Notes: a model not told the origin generated them from the letters alone. Numbered from the stretch's first letter, positions 1-8,862 are shown. The stretch: DNA of 51,127 nt from Caccovicinus sp051878975 (GCA_051878975.1 JBJELD010000053.1:1-51127); one strand, 5' to 3'. Translations and numbers: made by a program.

Positions 1-1
1 A

Positions 2-1228
2 ACGATTGCAGAGAATATGTATCTGGGAAGATATCCGGTCACAAAGATCGGACCGCTGCAGATCATTAATCATAAGAAAATGAATGAAGAGGCTGCCGGA
101 TGGCTGGAGAATGTGAAGATGCCTTATGATCCGAAGGCGAAGCTTGGTTCTCTTTCCATTGCGCAGATGCAGTCTGTGGAAATCGCAAAGGCAGTATCCA
201 TGAGCGCGAAGGTTGTGATTCTGGATGAGCCGACGTCCTCCCTGACAGATAATGAGGTGGAAGCGTTGTTTCGTATTGTCCGGGATCTTCGTTCCAGAGG
301 CGTGTCCATGATCTATATTTCTCATAAAATGGCAGAGATCCGGGAGATCGCCGATGATATTACGATCATGCGTGACGGAACTTATGTGGGCACCTGGGAA
401 GTGAAGGATATCAGCGATGACGAGATTGTACGTCAGATGGTTGGACGTGAGCTGACCAATGTGTACCCTCCGAAGGAAAATACCATAAAGGACGAGGTGG
501 TTCTGGAGGTCAAAAACCTCTGCAGCATCCATGAGCGTTCTTTCCGGAATGTCAGCTTTACGCTGAGAAAGGGAGAAATTCTCGGCTTCGGCGGACTGGT
601 AGGTGCACAGAGAACGGAACTGATGGAAGCCATCTTCGGCATGCGTCATGTAAAGAGCGGCGAGGTGCTTATGAACGGAAAGCCGATCCATGTGACCAGG
701 CCGCGTGACGCGATCAAAGAAGGAATCGGTATGATCACGGAGGACCGCCGTGGCACCGGCATTCTGGGGTGCCTTTCCATTGCGGATAATGTATCCATTT
801 CTTCCCTGAACAATTATCTGAAGTTCGGACCGGCATTGGATACCAAAAGGATCGAGGAACTGGTTCAGGAAAATGTATCCAAATTAAATATTAAAACTCC
901 CAGCAGCAAGACACTGATTCAGTCGCTGTCCGGCGGCAATCAGCAGAAGGTGATTATTGCAAGATGGCTGGCAAATAATCCGGATGTTCTGATCATGGAT
1001 GAGCCGACCCGTGGTATTGATGTGGGTGCCAAGTACGAGATCTATCAGATCATGATCCGTCTGGCCAGGCAGGGAAAAGCCATCATCATGATTTCTTCCG
1101 AAATGCCGGAGCTGATCGGCATGTCGCACCGGATTCTGGTTATGTGCGACGGAAGGCTGACCGGAGAAGTTTCCGGAGAAGAAGCGACGCAGGAGAATAT
1201 CATGAGCCTGGCTACACAGTTTAATTGA
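2..1228 (+). CDS. mglA: Sugar ABC transporter ATP-binding protein, MglA/RbsA type (5' truncated by window)
   Basis: This is the ATPase of a galactose/methyl-galactoside or ribose-type importer, acting on the inner face of the membrane with the MglC permease just downstream. The frame is open from base 2, so the true start lies outside the window; the first visible Met is at 17. What remains is the second half of the first nucleotide-binding domain (signature LSIAQMQSVEIAKAVS, Walker B VVILDEPTSSL) and the whole second domain. The second domain has the degenerate P-loop typical of the family (GGLVGAQRTELMEAIFG), then LSGGNQQKVIIARWL and VLIMDEPTRGIDVG. The fused two-domain architecture is diagnostic of this sugar family. 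The exact sugar cannot be read from the sequence; mgl is favoured by resemblance only. Confidence 0.9.
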   Translation, partial: TIAENMYLGRYPVTKIGPLQIINHKKMNEEAAGWLENVKMPYDPKAKLGSLSIAQMQSVEIAKAVSMSAKVVILDEPTSSLTDNEVEALFRIVRDLRSRGVSMIYISHKMAEIREIADDITIMRDGTYVGTWEVKDISDDEIVRQMVGRELTNVYPPKENTIKDEVVLEVKNLCSIHERSFRNVSFTLRKGEILGFGGLVGAQRTELMEAIFGMRHVKSGEVLMNGKPIHVTRPRDAIKEGIGMITEDRRGTGILGCLSIADNVSISSLNNYLKFGPALDTKRIEELVQENVSKLNIKTPSSKTLIQSLSGGNQQKVIIARWLANNPDVLIMDEPTRGIDVGAKYEIYQIMIRLARQGKAIIMISSEMPELIGMSHRILVMCDGRLTGEVSGEEATQENIMSLATQFN

Positions 1229-1242
1229 GGGAGGATACAAAG

Positions 1243-2226
1243 ATGACGAAGAAAGTAGATATTAAGAAACTGATGCTGGACAATGGTATCATCATTGTTC
1301 TGCTGCTGCTGGTTCTGATCACCGGCATTACCAAGGACAATTTCTTTTCCTGGAATAACCTGTCCAACATTTCCGTAAATACCGCAGCGCGTGTCATTAT
1401 TGCATTCGGTGTCAGCGGCTGTCTGATTACAAAAGGTACGGATCTGTCAGCCGGACGTCAGGTTGGCCTTGCTTCCTGTATTGCAGGTACTCTGCTTCAG
1501 AATGCGGATTACAGCGGTAAGTTTTTCCCGAATCTGGGCGATATGCCGGTACTTGGTGTGCTTCTGATCTGTATCCTGGTTTGTGCTGTTTTCGGTCTGA
1601 TCAATGGTATTGTTATTTCTTATCTGAATGTACCGGCCTTCATCGGCACACTGGGCATGCAGCTGATGGTATACGGCATCTGTCTGGTATATACCAATGC
1701 GACGCCTCTGGGCGGCTACCGCAAGGCGTATACGATTATTGCAACCGGCAAGCTGGCAGGGATTCCGTATATGTTCATCATTGCATTTATCATCGGTCTG
1801 ATCATGTGGTTTGTTTATAACTATACCCGTCACGGCAAATATATGTATGCCATCGGCGGCAATGAAGCAGCAGCGGAGGTATCCGGTGTAAATGTAAAAA
1901 AGACCAAGATCATCATCTATGTAACTGCAGCAGCACTGTATGCAATTGCAGGCTTCCTGTTAGGTGCAAAGGCAGGCGGCGCAAGTGTAAACATGGGTCA
2001 GGGCTATGAGCTGGAAGCGATTGCGGCATGTACCATCGGCGGCGTATCAGTAAACGGAGGTATCGGACGAATTTCCGGCGTTGTGATCGGTGTTCTGGTG
2101 TTTGAGCTTCTGAAATCCTCCATGCAGTTTCTTGGAATTCAGACGAACTACCAGTATATTGTACAGGGTATCGTTATTATCGTGGCAATTGCATTGGATA
2201 TCAGAAAATATATTGCGAAGAAGTAA
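1243..2226 (+). CDS. mglC: Sugar ABC transporter permease, MglC type
   Basis: This is the membrane permease of the sugar importer, forming the channel energised by the preceding MglA-like ATPase. The protein is about 327 residues with roughly eight to ten hydrophobic segments. It carries the BPD_transp_2 family pattern, including ITKGTDLSAGRQVGL near residue 70 and GGNEAAAEVSGVNV in the cytoplasmic loop. The ATG at 1243 was chosen because GAGGGAGGA sits eight bases upstream; a TTG at 1225 in the same frame lies upstream of that site. The gap to mglA is 14 bases, so the two are co-transcribed. A strong terminator follows, so this is the last gene of the operon. The binding protein is presumably upstream of the window. 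Confidence 0.9.
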   Translation: MTKKVDIKKLMLDNGIIIVLLLLVLITGITKDNFFSWNNLSNISVNTAARVIIAFGVSGCLITKGTDLSAGRQVGLASCIAGTLLQNADYSGKFFPNLGDMPVLGVLLICILVCAVFGLINGIVISYLNVPAFIGTLGMQLMVYGICLVYTNATPLGGYRKAYTIIATGKLAGIPYMFIIAFIIGLIMWFVYNYTRHGKYMYAIGGNEAAAEVSGVNVKKTKIIIYVTAAALYAIAGFLLGAKAGGASVNMGQGYELEAIAACTIGGVSVNGGIGRISGVVIGVLVFELLKSSMQFLGIQTNYQYIVQGIVIIVAIALDIRKYIAKK

Positions 2227-2239
2227 AGAAACGGTTATA

Positions 2240-2290
2240 AAAATGGCTGCAGCTTTTGGTGCTGAATACCAGAAGCTGCAGCCATTTTTT
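2240..2290 (+). terminator. Intrinsic terminator of the mgl operon
   Basis: AAATGGCTGCAGCTT pairs with AAGCTGCAGCCATTT around a loop near 2257-2272, followed by a T tract at 2285-2290. It lies 14 bases after the mglC stop. Confidence 0.9.
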
Positions 2291-2363
2291 CGTTTCAGGC
2301 GAAACCTGCATACGTCCGGCAGCAGACGCGCCGCCGCCGTATAAGTGATAAAGATGAAAGGAA

Positions 2364-2912
2364 TCAGTAGTTTTCTTTGCGTACTTCAAAATAGCTCTGC
2401 GGATGGTTGCAGACCGGACATACTTCCGGAGCCTTGGTGCCGACTACGATGTGGCCGCAGTTCCGGCATTCCCAGATCTGTACTTCACTCTTCTCGAAAA
2501 CGGCCTTCGTTTCAACATTGTGCAGCAGAGCACGATAGCGCTCCTCGTGGGATTTCTCGATGGCAGCTACACCGCGGAACTGTGCAGCCAGCTCGTGGAA
2601 GCCTTCCTCATCTGCTTCCCGTGCCATGCGGTCGTACATATCGGTCCACTCTGCGTTTTCGCCCTCTGCAGCGTGCAGCAGGTTCTCAGCGGTATCACCG
2701 AGCTCACCGAGTGCCTTGAACCAGAGCTTTGCATGCTCCTTCTCGTTTTCAGCAGTCTTCAGGAAAAGCTCTGCGATCTGCTCATAACCGGCTTTTTTTG
2801 CAACAGAAGCAAAGTAGGTATACTTGTTGCGGGCCTGGGACTCACCTGCAAAGGCTTCCCAGAGGTTTTTTTCGGTTTTTGTTCCTGCATAGGGATTTTT
2901 CTTGGTTTCCAT
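2364..2912 (-). CDS. rbr: Rubrerythrin
   Basis: This cytoplasmic non-haem iron peroxidase is used by anaerobes to reduce hydrogen peroxide. The 182-residue protein has an N-terminal ferritin-like four-helix domain with the di-iron ligand motifs (FAGESQARNKY near residue 20, then ENEKEHAK near 55 and EKSHEERY near 118). A C-terminal rubredoxin-like domain follows with two iron-binding Cys pairs (CRNCGH and CPVCNHPQSYF). Length and order match classical rubrerythrin. Start ATG at 2912 is preceded on the minus strand by GGAGG with suitable spacing. It is a single-gene unit facing away from the liv operon. The presence of the gene supports an anaerobic host. Confidence 0.96.
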   Translation of the reverse strand: METKKNPYAGTKTEKNLWEAFAGESQARNKYTYFASVAKKAGYEQIAELFLKTAENEKEHAKLWFKALGELGDTAENLLHAAEGENAEWTDMYDRMAREADEEGFHELAAQFRGVAAIEKSHEERYRALLHNVETKAVFEKSEVQIWECRNCGHIVVGTKAPEVCPVCNHPQSYFEVRKENY

Positions 2913-3164
2913 AAGATAGGTTCCTCCATTCCTTTTTGAAAACTTGGTGTCGGTGATTCGATTGTTTCCTGTTCACCAATACTGCCTTTATAATATCAGA
3001 TTTTGAAATAAATATCCAGAAAAATTTCGATGCCTGCAGAAAAATATGCCGTTCCGTTTACAGGGAAATTCCAGAGGAAACGAAAGAATAAAAAGTGAGG
3101 GCGATGAAAAAAACTATAGAATTTTAAGAAAATGTTTGCAAAATAAGAGAATCCGGGAAAGGGG

Positions 3165-3193
3165 TTGCGTTTTGAAAAACAGGATGCTATAAT
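3165..3193 (+). promoter_or_regulatory. Sigma-70-type promoter of the liv-pxp operon
   Basis: TTGCGT at 3165 and a perfect TATAAT at 3188 are separated by 17 bases. Transcription should start near 3200, leaving a leader of about 180 bases before livK. The rest of the 2913-3381 gap holds the rubrerythrin upstream region, A/T-rich sequence with no clear promoter call, and the leader hairpin listed separately. Confidence 0.7.
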
Positions 3194-3217
3194 CCAAACC
3201 ATCATACGGAACGGAGC

Positions 3218-3261
3218 ACAAAGAGGTCTCTATCACAAGTGAGTGATTGAGGTCTCTTTGT
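3218..3261 (+). promoter_or_regulatory. Leader stem-loop upstream of livK (possible attenuator)
   Basis: ACAAAGAG at 3218 pairs with CTCTTTGT ending at 3261, enclosing a smaller TCAC-AA-GTGA hairpin. The sequence GAGGTCTCT also occurs twice as a direct repeat, so alternative pairings exist. It sits about 20 bases after the predicted transcription start and is followed only by a weak T-rich stretch. I do not recognise a known riboswitch or T-box here. Confidence 0.4.
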
Positions 3262-3381
3262 TTGATTTCAGGGAAAACGAAGGGGTTTTCCTGCCGGCAG
3301 GAATGGCGGCGGGAGAATCCCTTTTCGCTGTATGGAGAGCTTCGTTCTTCATTGAAAATCCAGAATGAGGAGGAAATTATT

Positions 3382-4635
3382 ATGAAAAAGCGACTTTTAT
3401 CTGTAGTACTTATGACAGCGATGACGACCTCTATGTTTGCAGGCTGCGGTTCTTCCGCGCAGCAGGCAGCTTCGGGAACCACCGCAGCAGAGACGACCGC
3501 AGCTGCAGCAGCCGATACCGCCGCAGCTGCTGCAGAGACCACCGCAGCAGCTTCCGGAGATGAGGATCATGTGATCAAGATCGGCGTGGTCTGCTCCCTG
3601 ACCGGCGGCTCTGCCATTTACGGCGAGGGCGCACAGAACGCGGTGACCATGGCGGCAGAAGAGATCAATGCCGGTAATCCGGAATATACGATTGAGATTG
3701 TGAATGACGGAAAGCTGATGGATGATGCTACCGATGCCAAGCAGGCGATCAATGCATACAACGGTCTGATGGCATTCGGACCGGAAGCGATTGTAGGATG
3801 CTTTTTCTCCTCCGTAACCCTGCCGATCGCAGAGCAGGCATCGAAGGACAATATGCTGGTACTGGCTACCGGCGCAACCAATAAGGATGTTACCCTGAAG
3901 GGCAGCACCATTTTCCGTGACTGTTTTATTGACCCGTATCAGGGCAAGATGGCGGCACAGTTTGCAAAAGAGCAGGAATGGAAGAAAGCAGCTGTGATTT
4001 ACGCGAAGGATGATGATTACTCCAACGGTCTGAAGGATGCGTTCATTGAAAATGCAGAGGCAAACGGAATTGAAGTGGTTTATGTGGGGGAATGTACCAC
4101 CAAGGATACCGATTTCTCTGCACAGGCTTCCCAGGTTGTGGCGAATGAAGCCGATTTCCTCTTCTATCCGTGCTTCCTTGATACCGTTCCGCTGCTGGTA
4201 GGCGCAGCAAGAAATGCCGGCTTTGAGGGCGCGATCATGGGCGGCGACGGCTGGGACGGCGCAGACACCTCCGGCCTGGAAGAAGAATTCAAGAACTGCT
4301 ACTTTACTAATCATTATTCCTCTGAGGATACCGCTCCGGCAGTTGCAAACTTTGTATCCAAGTATACGGAAGCTTACGGAACCGAAAGTCTGAACGCCTG
4401 TGCAGCTCTGTATTATGATGCAATTTATATGCTGGAAGAAGCTGCAAAGCAGGGCGGCGGCAGCGATACGGCCTCTCTGGTAAAAGGTATGACCGGAATG
4501 ACCTTCACCGGTGTTGGCGGAACCTTCACACTGGATGAGAACGGCGACCCGGAGAAATCGGTAGCAATCAATACTTACGAAGACGGACAGGTAAAATGGA
4601 TGATGACTCTTTCTCCAAGCGGTGACAAGCAGTAA
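3382..4635 (+). CDS. livK: Branched-chain/hydrophobic amino-acid ABC transporter binding lipoprotein
   Basis: This extracellular solute-binding lipoprotein belongs to the HAAT (Liv) importer class. The 417-residue product has a lipoprotein signal peptide with lipobox FAGC (Cys22). A low-complexity Ala/Thr linker (about residues 27-58) follows, then a periplasmic-binding fold starting IKIGVVCSLTGGSAIYG, typical of LivK/Peripla_BP_6. The ATG at 3382 follows GAGGAGG at the right spacing, and a longer in-frame extension upstream lacks a signal peptide. It is the first gene of an operon running to 14204. Because D-glutamate and 5-oxoproline genes follow, the ligand may be something other than Leu/Ile/Val, for example a D-amino acid, glutamate or pyroglutamate. 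That is inference from context. Confidence 0.93.
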   Translation: MKKRLLSVVLMTAMTTSMFAGCGSSAQQAASGTTAAETTAAAAADTAAAAAETTAAASGDEDHVIKIGVVCSLTGGSAIYGEGAQNAVTMAAEEINAGNPEYTIEIVNDGKLMDDATDAKQAINAYNGLMAFGPEAIVGCFFSSVTLPIAEQASKDNMLVLATGATNKDVTLKGSTIFRDCFIDPYQGKMAAQFAKEQEWKKAAVIYAKDDDYSNGLKDAFIENAEANGIEVVYVGECTTKDTDFSAQASQVVANEADFLFYPCFLDTVPLLVGAARNAGFEGAIMGGDGWDGADTSGLEEEFKNCYFTNHYSSEDTAPAVANFVSKYTEAYGTESLNACAALYYDAIYMLEEAAKQGGGSDTASLVKGMTGMTFTGVGGTFTLDENGDPEKSVAINTYEDGQVKWMMTLSPSGDKQ

Positions 4636-4658
4636 AACGCATAAATGAGACGGCGGCG

Positions 4659-4690
4659 GTGTGCATGAGGCTGAAACGGTTCATGCACAC
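4659..4690 (+). other. Perfect stem-loop between livK and livH
   Basis: GTGTGCATGA at 4659 pairs exactly with TCATGCACAC at 4681 around a 12-base loop, with no good T tract. Such hairpins between binding-protein and permease genes commonly stabilise the upstream mRNA or cause partial termination, giving more binding protein than permease. That role is inferred here. Confidence 0.6.
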
Positions 4691-4742
4691 TGTTGCATTT
4701 CAGCATATTTTCAACGAATAAAAAAGAGAAAGGAATCCGCTT

Positions 4743-5633
4743 ATGACGTTTTCATTATTTTTTCAAAATCTGATCAACGGTCTGAGCCAGGGCGCGATTT
4801 ACGCGCTGATCGCTCTGGGCTACACCATGGTTTACGGGATTATCCGCATGATCAATTTCGCGCACGGCGATTTTATCATGATCGGAGCCTATACTTTATT
4901 TTATACGATTCCGCTTATGACCAATGCCGGAATGCCCGCGTGGATGGCAGTCTTCATTGCGATCGTGGTCTGCTCGGCAGTCGGTGTGCTGGTCGAGACG
5001 GTCGCCTACAAGCCGGTCCGCAAGGCGGGTTCCCTGTCTGCATTGATTACCGCAATGGCAATGAGCATTTTTCTTGAGAACCTGGCAATGGTTCTGTTCG
5101 GCGCAAAGCCGCATAATGTACAGAAGATCTTCAGCCTTCCGAATATTAAATTTATGGGAATTACCCTGTCGGTCAACGTCCTGATCTCCATTGGCATCGG
5201 CATCATTATGATGGTTGGTCTGCAGCTTTTTATCCGGAATACCCGGATGGGCAAAGCGATGCGGGCCGTGCCTCAGGACAAGGACGCTTCGATCCTGGCC
5301 GGCATTAACGTCAACCGGGTCATCACCGTGACCTTTGCCATCGGTTCCGGTCTGGCAGCTGTTGCTGCCCTGATGTACTGTGCAAACTATCCGCGTGTGA
5401 CCAATGACATGGGCTCTATGATGGGTCTGAAAGCCTTTATTGCCGCCGTTTTAGGAGGAATCGGTGTGATTCCGGGCGCTATGCTGGGCGGCATCATCAT
5501 CGGCCTTGTAGAAATCTTCGTCAAGCTGTTTGCGCCGGGCTGGTATGAGGCTGTGACCTACAGCCTGCTGATTGTGATTCTTCTGGTAAAACCGTCCGGC
5601 ATTCTCGGCAGGAATGTGGGAGAGAAGGTCTGA
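4743..5633 (+). CDS. livH: Branched-chain amino-acid ABC transporter permease LivH
   Basis: This is one of the two membrane permeases of the Liv-type importer. The 296-residue, strongly hydrophobic protein has the hallmark N-terminal region LINGLSQGAIYALIALGYTM and the segment INFAHGDFIMIGAY, which are near-invariant in LivH. The cytoplasmic loop RNTRMGKAMRAVPQDKDAS contacts the ATPases. The ATG at 4743 follows an AGAAAGGA site. LivM starts 13 bases after its stop. The gap to livK contains the hairpin at 4659-4690. Confidence 0.95.
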   Translation: MTFSLFFQNLINGLSQGAIYALIALGYTMVYGIIRMINFAHGDFIMIGAYTLFYTIPLMTNAGMPAWMAVFIAIVVCSAVGVLVETVAYKPVRKAGSLSALITAMAMSIFLENLAMVLFGAKPHNVQKIFSLPNIKFMGITLSVNVLISIGIGIIMMVGLQLFIRNTRMGKAMRAVPQDKDASILAGINVNRVITVTFAIGSGLAAVAALMYCANYPRVTNDMGSMMGLKAFIAAVLGGIGVIPGAMLGGIIIGLVEIFVKLFAPGWYEAVTYSLLIVILLVKPSGILGRNVGEKV

Positions 5634-5646
5634 TGGAGGTGAGAAC

Positions 5647-6660
5647 ATGAAACGAGAATACAAGATTTCCTATCTGATCAACCTGGTGGGGCTGATCCTG
5701 CTGTTTCTTCTCTTTGTGCTGCTGTTTGAAAGTCAGATCTTCGGAAGCCGGACACAGTACATCAAGGGAATCTGTACAACAGCGTGCTATACCATTGTGA
5801 TGGTAACTTCCTTGAACCTGATTGTAGGCTGTATGGGCGAATTTTCTCTTGGCCATGCCGGATTTGTGTCGGTGGGAGCGTATGCTTCGGCGATCGTTTC
5901 CGGTGCTCTGGCAGGAAAGGGACTGCCGGATCTGGCGCTCTTTCTGGTGGCACTGATCGCCGGCGGTCTTGCCGCCGCGGCAACGGGCGTGCTGGTCGGC
6001 ATTCCGGCCCTGCGTCTGCGCGGCGACTATCTGGCAATCGTAACGGTTGCTTTTGCGGAGATCATCCGCGTATGCTTTTGTAATTTTGAAATCACCGGCG
6101 GCGGCAAGACCATGAGCGGCATCCTGAAGCTGTCTGACTTTTATTCCTGCTTCTGGATTACGGCGGCCTGCGTCACGATTATGTATATGTATGTGCGGAG
6201 CCGATACGGGCGGACAGTGAAGGCGATCCGGGAAGATTATATTGCGGCATCGGCATCCGGCATTAACGTCACCTTTTACAAGGTGCTGACCTTTGCGATT
6301 GCAGCATTCTTTGCAGGAGTAGGCGGCGGAATCTATGCGCATTACATGACAGCCATGATTCCGACCAACTTTAACTTTAACTATTCGGCGGAGCTCCTGT
6401 CCGAGGTTATCATCGGCGGCACCGGCTCCCTGACCGGCTCCATCATCGGCGCAGCATTTTTATCGTCGCTTCCGGAAATGATGCGTTCCTTCTCTCTGTA
6501 CCGGATGCTGGCCTATTCGGTGGTACTGGTACTGGTTATGATTTTTAAGCCGGGCGGGATCTTCGGCTCCTGGGAATTCTCCCTGACGCGGCTTCTGCGC
6601 GCGGGAATCGGAAAAATGCGGGGCGTAAAGACCGGGCATGCAGGAAAGGCAGGTGCGTGA
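5647..6660 (+). CDS. livM: Branched-chain amino-acid ABC transporter permease LivM
   Basis: This is the second membrane permease of the Liv importer, about 337 residues with around nine hydrophobic segments. LNLIVGCMGEFSLGHAGF near residue 59 and the loop GRTVKAIREDYIAASASGIN are typical LivM features. The ATG at 5647 follows GATGGAGGTGAGA; an upstream in-frame start at 5614 would overlap livH without need. The gene is followed by livG after one base, so the permease and ATPase genes are translationally coupled. Confidence 0.95.
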   Translation: MKREYKISYLINLVGLILLFLLFVLLFESQIFGSRTQYIKGICTTACYTIVMVTSLNLIVGCMGEFSLGHAGFVSVGAYASAIVSGALAGKGLPDLALFLVALIAGGLAAAATGVLVGIPALRLRGDYLAIVTVAFAEIIRVCFCNFEITGGGKTMSGILKLSDFYSCFWITAACVTIMYMYVRSRYGRTVKAIREDYIAASASGINVTFYKVLTFAIAAFFAGVGGGIYAHYMTAMIPTNFNFNYSAELLSEVIIGGTGSLTGSIIGAAFLSSLPEMMRSFSLYRMLAYSVVLVLVMIFKPGGIFGSWEFSLTRLLRAGIGKMRGVKTGHAGKAGA

Positions 6661-6661
6661 T

Positions 6662-7462
6662 ATGGCAGCAGCAAATACCGTGCCGGTATTAAAGGCACAG
6701 AATCTGGGAATTCAGTTCGGCGGTCTGAAGGCGGTGGACAGCTTTAACATGGAGATCGGGCAGTCGGAGCTGGTAGGTCTGATTGGACCGAACGGAGCCG
6801 GAAAGACTACGGTATTCAACTTGATCACCGGAGTATACAAACCGACAGAGGGCTCTTTCTATTTAAATGGTGAGTGTATGAACGGGAAGAAGACGCATCA
6901 GATCGTACATGCCGGCATTGCCAGGACCTTTCAGAATATCCGGCTGTTTAAGAAAATGTCGGTTATTGACAACGTGAAGGCAGCCATGAACGCCGAACTG
7001 ACTTACGGCATGCCCCAGGCGATTTTCCGCACGCCTTCCTACTGGAGGCAGGAGGCCAAAATCACGGAGCGTGCAAAAGAGCTTTTGAACATTGTGCATT
7101 TAAGCGGCAAGGAAGATTATGACGCGGCAAACCTGCCTTACGGCCAGCAGCGCCGGCTGGAAATTGCCAGAGCGCTGGCTACCGATATGAAGCTGCTTCT
7201 TCTGGATGAGCCGGCGGCCGGTATGAATCCGACTGAGACGGAGGAGCTTCTGGAGATTATCAACTACATCCGCAATGAGTTTAAGATTTCCGTGCTTTTG
7301 ATCGAGCACGATATGAGTCTGGTTATGAAGATCTGTGAGCGGATCCAGGTTCTGGATTTCGGAACTACCATTGCGTCCGGAACGCCGGCAGAGATCGCAA
7401 AGAATCCGAAGGTTATTGAAGCTTATCTGGGCAAGGACGAGGAGGTGGCAGCTGATGCTTGA
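6662..7462 (+). CDS. livG: Branched-chain amino-acid ABC transporter ATP-binding protein LivG
   Basis: This is the first of two ATPases of the Liv importer. The 266-residue protein has Walker A GPNGAGKTT, a Q-loop (ARTFQNIRLF), the signature-like LPYGQQRRLEIARAL and Walker B LLLLDEPAAGMNPTE. The PAAGMNP sequence and the LPYG variant signature are characteristic of LivG. ATG 6662 starts just after the livM stop; an in-frame ATG at 6638 inside livM is less likely. The 3' end overlaps livF by eight bases. Confidence 0.95.
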   Translation: MAAANTVPVLKAQNLGIQFGGLKAVDSFNMEIGQSELVGLIGPNGAGKTTVFNLITGVYKPTEGSFYLNGECMNGKKTHQIVHAGIARTFQNIRLFKKMSVIDNVKAAMNAELTYGMPQAIFRTPSYWRQEAKITERAKELLNIVHLSGKEDYDAANLPYGQQRRLEIARALATDMKLLLLDEPAAGMNPTETEELLEIINYIRNEFKISVLLIEHDMSLVMKICERIQVLDFGTTIASGTPAEIAKNPKVIEAYLGKDEEVAADA

Positions 7463-8153
7463 AGTAAAAAATCTGGATGTATCGTACGGAGCGGTTCATG
7501 CCATTCATGGTGTGTCACTGAAGGTCAATGACGGCGAGATCGTGTCCCTGATCGGGGCAAACGGAGCGGGAAAGACTACGATCCTGCGCACGATTTCCGG
7601 ACTGAAGAAGGCGGACGCCGGCGAGATTCTGTTTGACGGGACCGATTTAAGAAAGACCGAGCCCAGCAAGATCATCAATCTGAAGCTGGCCCATGTGCCG
7701 GAAGGACGCCATATATTTGCACAGATGACGGTGGAGGAAAACCTGGAAATGGGCGCATTTGCGGACGGAAAAGATATGGCGGAGACCATGGCGGATGTTT
7801 ATGAGCGCTTCCCAAGATTAAAGGAGCGGCGCAGACAGCTGGCCGGAACCTTGTCCGGCGGTGAACAGCAGATGCTGGCCGTAGGCCGGGCGCTGATGGC
7901 AAAGCCGAAAATGATCCTGATGGATGAGCCGTCCATGGGACTTTCACCGCTCCTTGTAAAGGAAATCTTCTCGATTATCAAGGAAGTCAATCAACGCGGC
8001 ATCACGATTCTTCTGGTTGAGCAGAATGCAAAGATGGCATTGTCCATCTCGAACCGGGCGTATGTGCTGGAGACGGGAAACATTTCGATCGAAGGCACAG
8101 CGAAGGAGCTGCTGAGTGATGACCGTGTGCGGAAAGCATATCTGGGGCAGTAG
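7455..8153 (+). CDS. livF: Branched-chain amino-acid ABC transporter ATP-binding protein LivF
   Basis: This is the second ATPase of the Liv importer, 232 residues, starting MLEVKNLDVSYGAVHAIHGV. It has Walker A GANGAGKTT, LSGGEQQMLAVGRALM and Walker B MILMDEPSMGLSPLLV. The PSMGLSP element identifies LivF. The start lies inside the end of livG (eight-base overlap) with GAGGTGG upstream. The next gene begins 13 bases after the stop, so transcription clearly continues into the kinase-like and D-amino-acid genes. Confidence 0.95.
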   Translation: MLEVKNLDVSYGAVHAIHGVSLKVNDGEIVSLIGANGAGKTTILRTISGLKKADAGEILFDGTDLRKTEPSKIINLKLAHVPEGRHIFAQMTVEENLEMGAFADGKDMAETMADVYERFPRLKERRRQLAGTLSGGEQQMLAVGRALMAKPKMILMDEPSMGLSPLLVKEIFSIIKEVNQRGITILLVEQNAKMALSISNRAYVLETGNISIEGTAKELLSDDRVRKAYLGQ

Positions 8154-8166
8154 TGAGGAGGCTATT

Positions 8167-8814
8167 ATGGCAGAACATTATTTTGCGATTGCAATTACCC
8201 GTACCTGCGGCAGCGGAGGAGGAAGCTATATCGGCAAAAAACTGGCGGAGGATTACGGCATCGACATTTATGACCGGAAGCTGCTTCGGCTGGCATCGGA
8301 GGACAGCGGCATCAATGAGACTATTTTTGCGAATGCCGACGAGAATACGAAAAAGACGCTTTTGTATCGGGTATCCCAGCATATTTACAATGGGGAAATG
8401 ATCCCGCCGGAGAGCGGAAACTTTATCTCGGATCAGAACCTGTTTCATTATCAGGCCAAGGTTCTCAGAGAGCTCCTGGAGCAGGAATCCTATATCTGTG
8501 TCGGGAGAGCGGCGGACTTTGTGCTGCGGGATAAGCCGAACGTGGTAAGCGTGTATCTGGATGCCCCTTATGAGGCGCGGGTGCAGCGGGAAATGAAGCG
8601 TCAGGGAGTCCGCCGTGCAGAGGCGGAGCGCTACATCAATCATCTGGACAAATACCGGAATTCCTACTATGTATACCACACGGGGAGACGCTGGAAAAAC
8701 CCGGAAAACTACGATCTCTGCCTGGACACAGCCAGTCTGGGACTGGATAATTGTGTGAATCTGATCGAGGAATATGTGCGTTTGAAATTCGGTGCGGAGC
8801 CTCTGCACCGGTAA
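8167..8814 (+). CDS. Cytidylate kinase-like family protein
   Basis: This is a small P-loop kinase-like protein of the Cytidylate_kin2 type, 215 residues. The nucleotide-binding loop is in TRTCGSGGGSYIGKKLAEDYG near residue 10. The lid-like segment contains ICVGRAADFVLRDKPN, and the C-terminal part carries NYDLCLDTASLGLDNCV. It is not the essential CMP kinase of genome duplication; true Cmk is usually fused or next to rpsA/ribosomal genes, which are absent. Its substrate is unknown. It sits between an amino-acid importer and a D-amino-acid pathway, and a homologous domain is fused to the antiporter at 39216-41078, so a link to transport is possible. ATG 8167 follows GTGAGGAGG. Confidence 0.85.
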   Translation: MAEHYFAIAITRTCGSGGGSYIGKKLAEDYGIDIYDRKLLRLASEDSGINETIFANADENTKKTLLYRVSQHIYNGEMIPPESGNFISDQNLFHYQAKVLRELLEQESYICVGRAADFVLRDKPNVVSVYLDAPYEARVQREMKRQGVRRAEAERYINHLDKYRNSYYVYHTGRRWKNPENYDLCLDTASLGLDNCVNLIEEYVRLKFGAEPLHR

Positions 8815-8862
8815 AAATCATATTTGGCGCAGAAGAATGCGCCTCGAAGGAGGATAGGTTCC

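Noticed and set aside
3200..3381. T-box or amino-acid riboswitch upstream of livK
   Set aside because: No T-box core sequence and no match to known glycine, lysine or glutamine riboswitch motifs could be seen; only a generic hairpin is supported.
3460..3560. GC-rich triplet-like repeats (GCAGCA/GCCGCA) that look like a tandem repeat
   Set aside because: They encode the Ala/Thr-rich linker after the lipobox of LivK, a usual feature of such lipoproteins, not a separate element.
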